Below, in pieces: positions 10,803 to 17,301 of a stretch of DNA of 33,678 bases. Within the stretch, counting starts at the first letter, position 1; each line of letters begins with the position of its first letter. The notes under the pieces are model-generated. The model was not told the DNA's origin and did not search any database. It saw only the letters and a program-made list of their open reading frames with translations. The translations under genes and the position numbers were made by a program. The stretch is from Falsigemmobacter faecalis (lineage in GTDB: Bacteria; Pseudomonadota; Alphaproteobacteria; Rhodobacterales; Rhodobacteraceae), in NCBI RefSeq assembly GCF_003863335.1, contig NZ_RRAZ01000037.1:1-33678 (forward strand), in the 5' to 3' direction.

Positions 10803-11735
10803 TCAGAACTTCGGCAGGCCCGGCGGGTTGACGCGGGAGACCTCCAGCCCCTCATCACTGACCAGCCAGCGCGCCAGGGTGCGGGCATAAACCCCGTCCT
10901 TCAGCAGCCCATTGACCGCGATCGCCACCGGCTCTGCCAGACCCGAGCCCTTGCGGAAGGTCGCCGCCACATCCGATTTCTCCGGCCAACCGGCGGAAAG
11001 CACGCCCACTTTGCGGAAATCGCCATCCCGCTCGGCGATCAGCACCAGCTGCGCATGGGGCTGCACCATAACATCCACCCGCCCGGCGCGCAGCGCCAGC
11101 AGCTTGGTGCCCTCATCATCGTAGTAAACCAGCTCCGCAGGCGGCAATCCGGCCTCAAGGACCAGCTCATTCCATTTGCCTAAAATACGCTCCTGATTGG
11201 TGCCGACGCCGACCACGATCTTCAGACCCGAGATATCTTTCGGCTCTGCGATCTTTTGCACGGGGCTGTTGTTATGCACGAAAAACCCATGCAGGCCCTG
11301 ACGATAGGTGGCGAAATCGAATTTCTCTTTGCGCTCTTCCGTCACGCCCACATTCGAGAAAACCGCATCCACCTTGCCCGATTGCAGCGCCAGCGGCCAG
11401 TCGGCCCAGGTCACCGTCACGATCTCCAGCTCCAGGCCCAGACTTTCGGCGATCAGCGAGGCGATATCGGGATCCGCCCCCACCACGGTCGCGGTGTCAC
11501 TGGCATAGGTGGCAAGCGGCGGCCCCGAAGGATTGGTGCCGATGGTGAATTTCCCAGGGGTGACGAATTTAAACTCCTTCGGGATCGCGGCAATGGCCTC
11601 TGCATTGGCGCCGATATGCGCGCGGTCGGGCTGCTCGGGCGAGAGGTCAAAGGGCAGATCCTTCGCCCCCGCCGCCGACACCCCAAGGGCGGCCAGCGAG
11701 AGCGACAGAAGAAGGCGGCGGCTGAGAAAGCTCAT
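10803..11735 (-). CDS. Amino-acid ABC transporter substrate-binding protein (second of two)
   Basis: Periplasmic binding protein of the polar amino acid family (SBP_bac_3), 310 residues from the ATG at 11735. That start opens a clean signal peptide (SRRLLLSLSLAALGVSAAGA); an in-frame ATG 42 codons upstream would bury it and lies in the preceding gene, so it was rejected. Family features are KFTIGTNPSGPPLATYA, GADPDIASLIAESLGLELEIV, DAVFSNVGVTEERKEKFDFATY and GVGTNQE. It is a clear paralogue of the protein encoded just upstream: both have DLSPEQP after the signal, WADWPL, VTE(E/A)RKEKFDF and end with NPPGLP. Like TcyJ and TcyK, the two probably deliver related amino acids to one shared transporter. 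Confidence 0.9.
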   Translation of the reverse strand: MSFLSRRLLLSLSLAALGVSAAGAKDLPFDLSPEQPDRAHIGANAEAIAAIPKEFKFVTPGKFTIGTNPSGPPLATYASDTATVVGADPDIASLIAESLGLELEIVTVTWADWPLALQSGKVDAVFSNVGVTEERKEKFDFATYRQGLHGFFVHNNSPVQKIAEPKDISGLKIVVGVGTNQERILGKWNELVLEAGLPPAELVYYDDEGTKLLALRAGRVDVMVQPHAQLVLIAERDGDFRKVGVLSAGWPEKSDVAATFRKGSGLAEPVAIAVNGLLKDGVYARTLARWLVSDEGLEVSRVNPPGLPKF

Positions 11736-11794
11736 AAGATGATCCGATCTGAAAAGGTCAGACCCCGCCCGATCCCCGGGCGGAGCCGGGAAAG

Positions 11795-12721
11795 TTACTT
11801 CGCAGGCAGACCCGGCGGATTGATGCGGCTCTCTGAGATGGCCTCGGCATCCAGACCCCATTTGCCCAGCACCTTGCCATAGGTGCCATTGGCGATCTGC
11901 CCGTTCAGCGCCGCCGTCACCGCATCGGCCAGCCCCGCATCCTTCTTCGTCGCCACCGCGATCTCAGCGGTCAGCGGAAAGCCCCCCGACAGCGTGCCGA
12001 CCAGGCGAATATTGCCGTCCTTCGCCGCCTTGAAAGCCGAGGTCGCATTGGGTCCGAGGTAGAAATCAATCCGCCCCGATTCCAGCGCCAGGTCCTGCAC
12101 CACATCATCGTCGAAATAGAAGACTTCGGTCGGCGCCAGCCCTTCGGCCTTATTCTCTTCGATCCAGCGCAGCAGAATCTCTTCCTGGTTGGTCCCCGAG
12201 AAGACCGCGGCTTTCAGACCGGCAATCTGGCTGCGCTCGGTGATCTGCGTGACGGGGCTGTTTTTGGAGACATAAAACCCAAGAAGATCATTGCGATAGG
12301 TCGAGAAATCGAATTTCTCTTTGCGCGCCTCGGTGACGGTGATGTTGTGGATCACCGCATCATATTTGCCCGAAGCCAGCCCCAGCGGCCAGTCGGCCCA
12401 GGCCACGGCGATCAACTCCAGCTCAAGCCCGAGGCTGTCGGCCACGATCTGCGCCAGATCCGGCTCCCCGCCGACCGGGGTGCGGGTGTCGGTGGCATAG
12501 ACCGAAAACGGCAGACGATTGGGCACCGAGGCCACGGTCAGCTTGCCGGGGGTCACCCATTTGTAATTCTGCGGCAAAAGATCAATCGCGCCCTGGATCT
12601 TTTCAGCCCGGATGCGGCCGGGTTGTTCGGGCGAGAGGTCAATCCCCTCAAGGGCCAGCGCCGGAAGCGGCAGCAGAGCCGAGAGGGTCAGGGCGAGAAA
12701 GCTGCGACGAAGAAGTGACAT
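11795..12721 (-). CDS. Amino-acid ABC transporter substrate-binding protein (first of two)
   Basis: Second SBP_bac_3 protein, 308 residues. The ATG at 12721 is preceded by AAGGAA at good distance and opens a signal peptide (SFLALTLSALLPLPALA, cleavage near residue 24). The domain follows with GKLTVASVPNRLPFSVYATD, GGEPDLAQIVADSLGLELELIAVAWADWPLGL and ITVTEARKEKFDFSTY. It shares its architecture and C-terminal NPPGLP ending with the neighbouring paralogue, but differs in the ligand-pocket stretches (for example SGTNQEEILLRW and YLGPNATSAFK). The 59-bp gap to the downstream paralogue has no obvious terminator. The two look like an old tandem duplication with diverged ligand preference. Confidence 0.9.
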   Translation of the reverse strand: MSLLRRSFLALTLSALLPLPALALEGIDLSPEQPGRIRAEKIQGAIDLLPQNYKWVTPGKLTVASVPNRLPFSVYATDTRTPVGGEPDLAQIVADSLGLELELIAVAWADWPLGLASGKYDAVIHNITVTEARKEKFDFSTYRNDLLGFYVSKNSPVTQITERSQIAGLKAAVFSGTNQEEILLRWIEENKAEGLAPTEVFYFDDDVVQDLALESGRIDFYLGPNATSAFKAAKDGNIRLVGTLSGGFPLTAEIAVATKKDAGLADAVTAALNGQIANGTYGKVLGKWGLDAEAISESRINPPGLPAK

Positions 12722-12815
12722 GGGAATTTCCTTAAGATTTGAGTTGCCCTCTCCGGGCCGGTCCCGGCACATGCCGGAACCGGAGACTGCGGAGAGGCAG
12801 AAGGGGGGTAAGAGC

Positions 12816-14594
12816 TCAGTTCACACGGGCGAGAAAATCCACCGTTCGCTGGTGGCGGGGCGCGGTCAGGATCCGGGCGGGCGGCCCGCTTTCGACCACG
12901 CGGCCCTGCTCCATAAAGATGATGCGGTCGGCCACATCGCGGGCAAAGCCGATCTCATGGGTGACGATGATCAGCGTGATGCCCGATGCGGCAAGCTCTC
13001 GAATAACATTCAGAACCTCGCCCACCAGCTCGGGATCCAGCGCCGAGGTCGGCTCATCAAAGAGCAGCACTTTCGGCTTCAGCGCCAGGGTCCGCGCAAT
13101 CGCCACCCGCTGTTGCTGTCCGCCCGACAGCTGGCGCGGATAGGCATCGGCCTTCTCAGCCAGACCCACCCGGGCCAGCAGATCGCGTGCCAGCGCCTCA
13201 GCCTCAGCCCGGCCAAGGCCGCGCACCCGGATCGGCGCTTCGGTGATATTTTGCAGCACCGTCAGATGCGGAAAGAGGTTAAAGTTCTGAAACACCATGC
13301 CGACATCGGTGCGCCGCTTCAGGATCTCGCGCTCTTCCAACTCATAAAGCGTGTCGCCGTCGCGGCGATAGCCGATCAGCTCTCCGTCAATGGCAATGGT
13401 GCCCGCATCCACCCGCTCCAGATGGTTAATCGCGCGCAGCAGCGTCGATTTCCCCGAACCCGAAGGACCGATAATCGCCGTGACCGACCCCGGCGCAAAG
13501 CTCAGATCAATGTCTGAGAGCACCTGCAGCGTGCCAAAGCTTTTCGCCACACCACGGATTTCCACCGCCCCGCCCCGGGGCAGCCCCTCAAAACCGCGCG
13601 AGGTGACCGGCACAGTCTGCGCCTCTGCAACCACCGCCACCGGCTTTTCTGCCGGATGAAGCGGCACCAGACCGAGTTTGGCAAAGACCACCCGAAAGGC
13701 ATTCGGCGGCAGCGTGCGCAGCGCACCACGGGCATAGTGACGCTCAATGTGATACTGAATGACCGAGAGTACCGAGAGGATGATCAGATACCAGACGGTC
13801 GCGACCATCAGCAGCGGAATAACCTCAAGGTTGCGGCGGTAGATGATCTGAATGGTGTAAAACAGCTCCGGCAGCGCCAGGACATAGACCACCGAGGTCC
13901 CCTTCGCGAGACCAATGATCTCATTAAACGCCGTCGGCACGATCGAACGCATCGCCTGGGGCAGCACAATGCGCCGCGCCTGATGGCTTTTGGGCAGGCC
14001 AAGCGCCGCCGCCGCCTCATGCTGGCCCTGATCGACGCTGAGGATCCCCCCGCGGATCACCTCGGCCGAGAACGCCCCCAGATTCAGTGTCAGCCCCAGA
14101 ACGGCGGCCAGAAAGGGCGTCATCAGCTGCGTGGTGGACCAGCTGGCAAAGGTGATATCGGTAAAGGGCACGCCCAGAGCCACGGTCTCATAAAGATAGC
14201 CGAGGTTATTCAGGATCAACAGCAGCACAATCAGCGGCAGCGAACGAAAGAGCCAGATAAACCCCCAGGCCAGCCCCGCCAGCAGGGGCGAAGATGACAC
14301 CCGCGCCAGCGCCAGCACCGTGCCCAGCGTAAAGCCAAAAAGCGCCCCAAGTGCCGTCAGCAAAAGCGTGCGCCCCAGCCCCATCAGCACCGGCTCAGAG
14401 AAGAACCACTGCGCAAAGATGCCCCAGCCCCAGCGGGGATTGCCCAGAACCGATTGCAAAATCAGCCCCAGCACCACCACGGCGGCCACGGTGCCAAGCG
14501 TGCGCGCCCGGTGGCGCACCGGCACCACCTTCAGATGCCCCTCCGCCGCCGGGGTCGCCGCGATCGGCAGGCGGTCGAAATCGGTAACGCTCAT
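12816..14594 (-). CDS. Fused permease-ATPase of a polar amino acid ABC importer
   Basis: A 592-residue protein joining membrane and ATPase subunits that are separate in most amino acid importers. Residues about 35-300 form a HisM/GlnP-type permease with several hydrophobic spans and the EAA loop (EAAAALGLPKSHQARRIVLPQAMRSIVP). A proline/alanine-rich linker follows. Residues about 345-592 form the ATPase: Walker A GPSGSGKST (about 374-382), Q-loop VFQNFNLFPH, signature LSGGQQQR (about 490), Walker B VLLFDEPTSALDPE and switch His in VTHEIGF. All catalytic residues are intact. Its ATG overlaps the acetyltransferase stop (ATGA overlap, 14591-14594), and the two binding-protein genes follow. It stands in for TcyL, TcyM and TcyN; one fused gene would supply both permease copies as a homodimer. 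Confidence 0.93.
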   Translation of the reverse strand: MSVTDFDRLPIAATPAAEGHLKVVPVRHRARTLGTVAAVVVLGLILQSVLGNPRWGWGIFAQWFFSEPVLMGLGRTLLLTALGALFGFTLGTVLALARVSSSPLLAGLAWGFIWLFRSLPLIVLLLILNNLGYLYETVALGVPFTDITFASWSTTQLMTPFLAAVLGLTLNLGAFSAEVIRGGILSVDQGQHEAAAALGLPKSHQARRIVLPQAMRSIVPTAFNEIIGLAKGTSVVYVLALPELFYTIQIIYRRNLEVIPLLMVATVWYLIILSVLSVIQYHIERHYARGALRTLPPNAFRVVFAKLGLVPLHPAEKPVAVVAEAQTVPVTSRGFEGLPRGGAVEIRGVAKSFGTLQVLSDIDLSFAPGSVTAIIGPSGSGKSTLLRAINHLERVDAGTIAIDGELIGYRRDGDTLYELEEREILKRRTDVGMVFQNFNLFPHLTVLQNITEAPIRVRGLGRAEAEALARDLLARVGLAEKADAYPRQLSGGQQQRVAIARTLALKPKVLLFDEPTSALDPELVGEVLNVIRELAASGITLIIVTHEIGFARDVADRIIFMEQGRVVESGPPARILTAPRHQRTVDFLARVN

Positions 14595-15214
14595 GCCGCC
14601 ACCTCCGACTTGCGCGACGCGGTCTGTGCCTTACGCGCAGAGGCTGCAGCCGCCGCCGCTTCGGGCGTCGCGGCCGGGGCACGCAGCGGCGAATTCGGCG
14701 TCACACCGCGCAATGCCCCGATATGCTTCTCAAAAGGCAGCGTGGCGTAAAGCTCTCCCGGGATCGTCGGATCAAAGAGCGGCCGATAGCCAAGCGACAG
14801 ATACAGCTCACGCGCCTCGGGCTGCCGGAACCCGGTGGTCAGATAAACCCGGGTATAGCCCTGGGCCTCTGCCGCGCGTTCAAGCGCTTCGACGACGCGC
14901 TTTGCCAGACCCTGGCGGCGGAAGGCCGGATCGGCCCAGACCCGCTTTAACTCAGCGGTCCCGGCGTCATAAAACATGAACGCCCCGCCCGCGATCACGC
15001 GGCCCGCGCGCTCCATCAGCAAAAAGGCACCGCGCTGGCCTTCGGTAAAGGCCGCAGCCGGATAGCGGTAAAGCTCTGCCCGCGCACCCTCGCTGCTGAA
15101 AAGCGTGCCATAGCGGCTGTCGTATTCGCGGATCAGATCTTCCACCAGCGGCTTTGCGCGGGGATCATCGGGGGAGGTGACAAAAATACGGTCGGCGGTC
15201 TGAGCCTCGGTCAT
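14591..15214 (-). CDS. GNAT-family N-acetyltransferase
   Basis: Acetyl-CoA-dependent N-acetyltransferase, 207 residues. The GNAT core covers about residues 10-165: motif A is LKRVWADPAFRRQGLAKRVVEALERAAE, containing the acetyl-CoA loop RRQGLA, and GYTRVYLTTGFRQPEARELYLSLGYRPLF forms the C-terminal part of the fold. The last 30 or so residues are an Ala-rich tail of low complexity. It is the first gene of the leftward operon and is translationally coupled to the permease-ATPase by a 4-bp overlap. By position it matches YtmI (SnaA), which acetylates S-substituted cysteines before their oxidative cleavage. The substrate here is inferred from context only. Confidence 0.9.
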   Translation of the reverse strand: MTEAQTADRIFVTSPDDPRAKPLVEDLIREYDSRYGTLFSSEGARAELYRYPAAAFTEGQRGAFLLMERAGRVIAGGAFMFYDAGTAELKRVWADPAFRRQGLAKRVVEALERAAEAQGYTRVYLTTGFRQPEARELYLSLGYRPLFDPTIPGELYATLPFEKHIGALRGVTPNSPLRAPAATPEAAAAAASARKAQTASRKSEVAA

Positions 15215-15340
15215 GGCAAAAAGTCTCCGTCAGCGAAAGCGGCGGCGGCGCACTTTCGTCAGCAAGGGGGCGTGCAAAACCAGCCCTCTCAAAGGGGTCA
15301 GCGGCTCTGCGGATCAGGGGGGCGTGTTACGGCGGCGGGG
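15215..15340 (-). promoter_or_regulatory. Possible attenuator between leader peptide and operon
   Basis: The 126-nt transcribed spacer after the leader peptide has self-complementary stretches. On the minus strand, ACCCCT pairs with AGG and GGT across UUGAG with a small bulge, followed directly by UUUU (around 15265-15290). Nearer the gene, CGAAAG and CTTTCG form a second stem with a 13-nt loop. The arrangement fits transcription attenuation, but no complete terminator/antiterminator pair could be proven by eye. Confidence 0.4.
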
Positions 15341-15418
15341 TCAGACCGCGCACATTCGACACGAAGACCGACAACAGCCGGACCGGACGGCGGCGGGCAG
15401 GACAGCAAAAATCTGCAT
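15341..15418 (-). CDS. Cys-rich leader peptide, candidate cysteine-sensing uORF
   Basis: A 25-codon frame on the minus strand begins ATG at 15418 and ends TGA at 15341. It is preceded by AAAGGAG with an 8-nt gap, one of the best ribosome binding sites in the window. The peptide starts MQIFAVLP and ends in CCRSSCRMCAV, so four of its last eleven residues are cysteine. Regulatory leader peptides put several codons for the monitored amino acid near their end, so ribosome stalling at low Cys-tRNA could control the operon 126 nt downstream. That operon looks like a sulfur amino acid uptake and salvage system, which makes the cysteine content meaningful. Too short for standard gene finders. Translation and function are inferred. 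Confidence 0.66.
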   Translation of the reverse strand: MQIFAVLPAAVRSGCCRSSCRMCAV

Positions 15419-15440
15419 CAGCCAGTCTCCTTTAAACTGA

Positions 15441-15463
15441 GCCTGCACCCTTCCCGGGCAGGC
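15441..15463. promoter_or_regulatory. Inverted repeat upstream of the leader peptide
   Basis: GCCTGC-N11-GCAGGC lies just upstream of the leader ribosome binding site, in the stretch that should hold the operon promoter. It could be an operator; no matching regulator is identified. The rest of 15464-15614 is GC-rich with no gene seen. Confidence 0.35.
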
Positions 15464-15614
15464 GGCGATGCTTACACAATAGGGCGCGGGGCGGCGGAGT
15501 AAATGAAACGTCCCGGTCGATTTTCGCCCCCCGGAGAGCGAATTCTTCCCCCCGCCGCCCCGCCGCCAGAACAGCCGCCCCTTTGCCCCCCGCAGGCGTG
15601 ATTCGAAGCGGCAA

Positions 15615-16244
15615 TCAGTAAAGCGTGTCCCTCAGCCGTGCGGGCAGCGCCGCATCATAGGCCCGGCCGCCCAGTTCCCCTTCCGAAAGCGCCGCCAGAA
15701 TGGCCCCCGCCGAGGGCAGTGCGGCGCGCGGGATCTGCGCCCCCGCCTCCCAGAGTTTCGCGCGCAAAACCGCGCGGCTGCATTGGAAAAACACCTTGCT
15801 CACCGCGATCCGCACCACCACGCGCGGGCTTTGGCCGTTTTGCGCGAATGACGCACAAAGCGCCGGATCGGTGGTCACCTCGGCCCGCCCCGTCAGCCGC
15901 AGGGTCTCGCCCACACCAGGCACGATGAAAAGCAGCGCCACCCGCGGGTCGGTGACGATATTGCGCAGACTGTCGAGACGGTTGTTGCCGCGCCGGTCCG
16001 GCATCAGCACCTCCCGCGGATCGGTCACCCGCAAAAACCCCGGCCCATCGCCCCGCGGGCTCAGATCCGGCCCCTCCGGCCCTGCGGTGGCCAGCACCAC
16101 AAAGGGCGCGGCCTCAATGAAGGGGCGATAAAGCGGATGAATGTGATCGCATTCCTTCACGATCGAGCCACGCCCCGGCGCGTCGTAAAGCGCCTCCAGC
16201 GCCGCCAGACTGCGGATGACCGCGCCCTCGTTCCCCTCCGCCAT
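15615..16244 (-). CDS. Pyridoxamine 5'-phosphate oxidase-family flavoprotein
   Basis: FMN-binding split-barrel protein of the PNPOx-like superfamily, 209 residues, of the type often annotated as MSMEG_1061 family. The barrel strands are visible in IEAAPFVVLATAGPEGPDLSPRGDGPGFLRV, DRRGNNRLDSLRNIVTDPRVALLFIVPGVGETLRLTGRAEV and the flavin-contact region near VVRIAVSKVFFQCSRAVLRAKLW. Members bind FMN or F420 and have redox or unknown roles; true pyridoxine biosynthesis is unlikely. It lies upstream of the sulfur-type operon in the same direction, about 200 bp before the leader peptide, and 72 bp after the TetR gene. It could share a transcript with either. Confidence 0.85.
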   Translation of the reverse strand: MAEGNEGAVIRSLAALEALYDAPGRGSIVKECDHIHPLYRPFIEAAPFVVLATAGPEGPDLSPRGDGPGFLRVTDPREVLMPDRRGNNRLDSLRNIVTDPRVALLFIVPGVGETLRLTGRAEVTTDPALCASFAQNGQSPRVVVRIAVSKVFFQCSRAVLRAKLWEAGAQIPRAALPSAGAILAALSEGELGGRAYDAALPARLRDTLY

Positions 16245-16316
16245 GCCCGGCCCTCCTGCTATTTTCAGGACCAGGATAACAGGCCGCGCTGCCGGGTGGC
16301 GACGAAATTTCGCCCC

Positions 16317-17021
16317 TCAGGCCTGCGTCTCACCCGCCAGGGTTTCAAGACGCAGCGTCACCGCCTCCAGCCGGCGCAAAGTCTCATCGCGCTGCGCAGG
16401 CGCGGCGGCAGGCAGCAGGCCCGTATAGAGCATATCGGTGATTTCCCGCGCCAGCGGCCCCGGCTCAAAACTGCTCTTGTGGTGCAGGTAAGACCAGGTC
16501 CGCATCTCAATGGCACCAAAAGCCATATCCCGCACCAGATCGGGATCCGCGTCCGGGCGAAACACCCCACGCTCCATCCCCTCGCGCACAATCCCGCACA
16601 AACGCCCGGTATATTCATAGTGCAGCGCATAAAGCCGGGTGTCGCGGTGATCGGGCTCCGGACGCAGTTCATAAAGAATCAGCCGCGTCAGGCCGGGGTC
16701 GCGGCGAATGGCTTCAAGCGTGTGAAAAATCACGAAATGCAGCGCATTCCACTCTCCGCGGATGGCCTCATAATGCGCCGCGGACTGGTCCATCATCTCC
16801 TGAAACCAGGCCTCAGCGACCTGTTGCAGCAGATCGTTTTTATTGGCGAAGAAGCGATAAATCGTCCCCTCGACCACACCGGCACGCTCTGCGATCTCTG
16901 AGATCACATGCTCCGTATAGCCCTTTTCGGTGAAGATTTCCCGCGCCGCTGTCATGATATCTGCAATCCGGCGCTCAGGCGGAAGGCGGCTGACCTGACG
17001 ACGGGGGCTGCGCTGTTGCAT
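16317..17021 (-). CDS. TetR-family transcriptional repressor
   Basis: 234 residues from the ATG at 17021, which has AGAGG upstream; a longer in-frame start at 17105 adds 28 unconserved residues and was rejected. The N-terminal TetR helix-turn-helix is clear (IMTAAREIFTEKGYTEHVISEIAERAGVVEGTIYRFFANKNDLLQQV, about residues 20-67). The C-terminal ligand domain is of the FadR/AcrR-like type and includes LRPEPDHRDTRLYALHYEYTGRL. It is divergent from the anthraniloyl-CoA monooxygenase gene with a 30-bp inverted repeat between them, so it most likely represses that gene and is released by an aromatic acyl-CoA. The ligand is inferred from context. Confidence 0.88.
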   Translation of the reverse strand: MQQRSPRRQVSRLPPERRIADIMTAAREIFTEKGYTEHVISEIAERAGVVEGTIYRFFANKNDLLQQVAEAWFQEMMDQSAAHYEAIRGEWNALHFVIFHTLEAIRRDPGLTRLILYELRPEPDHRDTRLYALHYEYTGRLCGIVREGMERGVFRPDADPDLVRDMAFGAIEMRTWSYLHHKSSFEPGPLAREITDMLYTGLLPAAAPAQRDETLRRLEAVTLRLETLAGETQA

Positions 17022-17219
17022 GTGAGACCTCTTTGTCCGAGCCGCGTTTTTAACCCGCCCTGCCCCCCATGCCCAGAGCCCGGATACCGGGAGGGCGCTC
17101 CGCAAAACCCCCGGTTTTCAGGGCCTTAGCCATCACGCCGCGCGCCATCTGGCGCGGCATATCGCCCCAGATCGGGCAGCGCGCGCGCCCTGCCCCGCCT
17201 GACGCCTTGCGCAATTGTC

Positions 17220-17264
17220 TTGACAGCCCGTCAGCCAATTTATTTTAAGTATAAAAGAAATTGG
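17220..17264 (+). promoter_or_regulatory. Promoter and probable TetR operator of the monooxygenase gene
   Basis: A perfect -35 TTGACA (17220-17225) is followed after 17 bp by TTTAAG (17243-17248) as a -10. Over the -10 region lies a 30-bp inverted repeat (17235-17264): CCAATTTATTTT, a 6-bp centre, then AAAAGAAATTGG, with one mismatch in 12 pairs. A repressor bound there would block RNA polymerase. The facing TetR gene is the obvious candidate. Confidence 0.7.
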
Positions 17265-17301
17265 GCCGCGACTGACCAGCGCAGGCAGGGAGAGAACAGT
17301 T

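Noticed and set aside
11736-11861. Upstream in-frame ATG for the binding protein ending at 10803
   Set aside because: It overlaps the preceding gene and would place 42 residues before a clear signal peptide.
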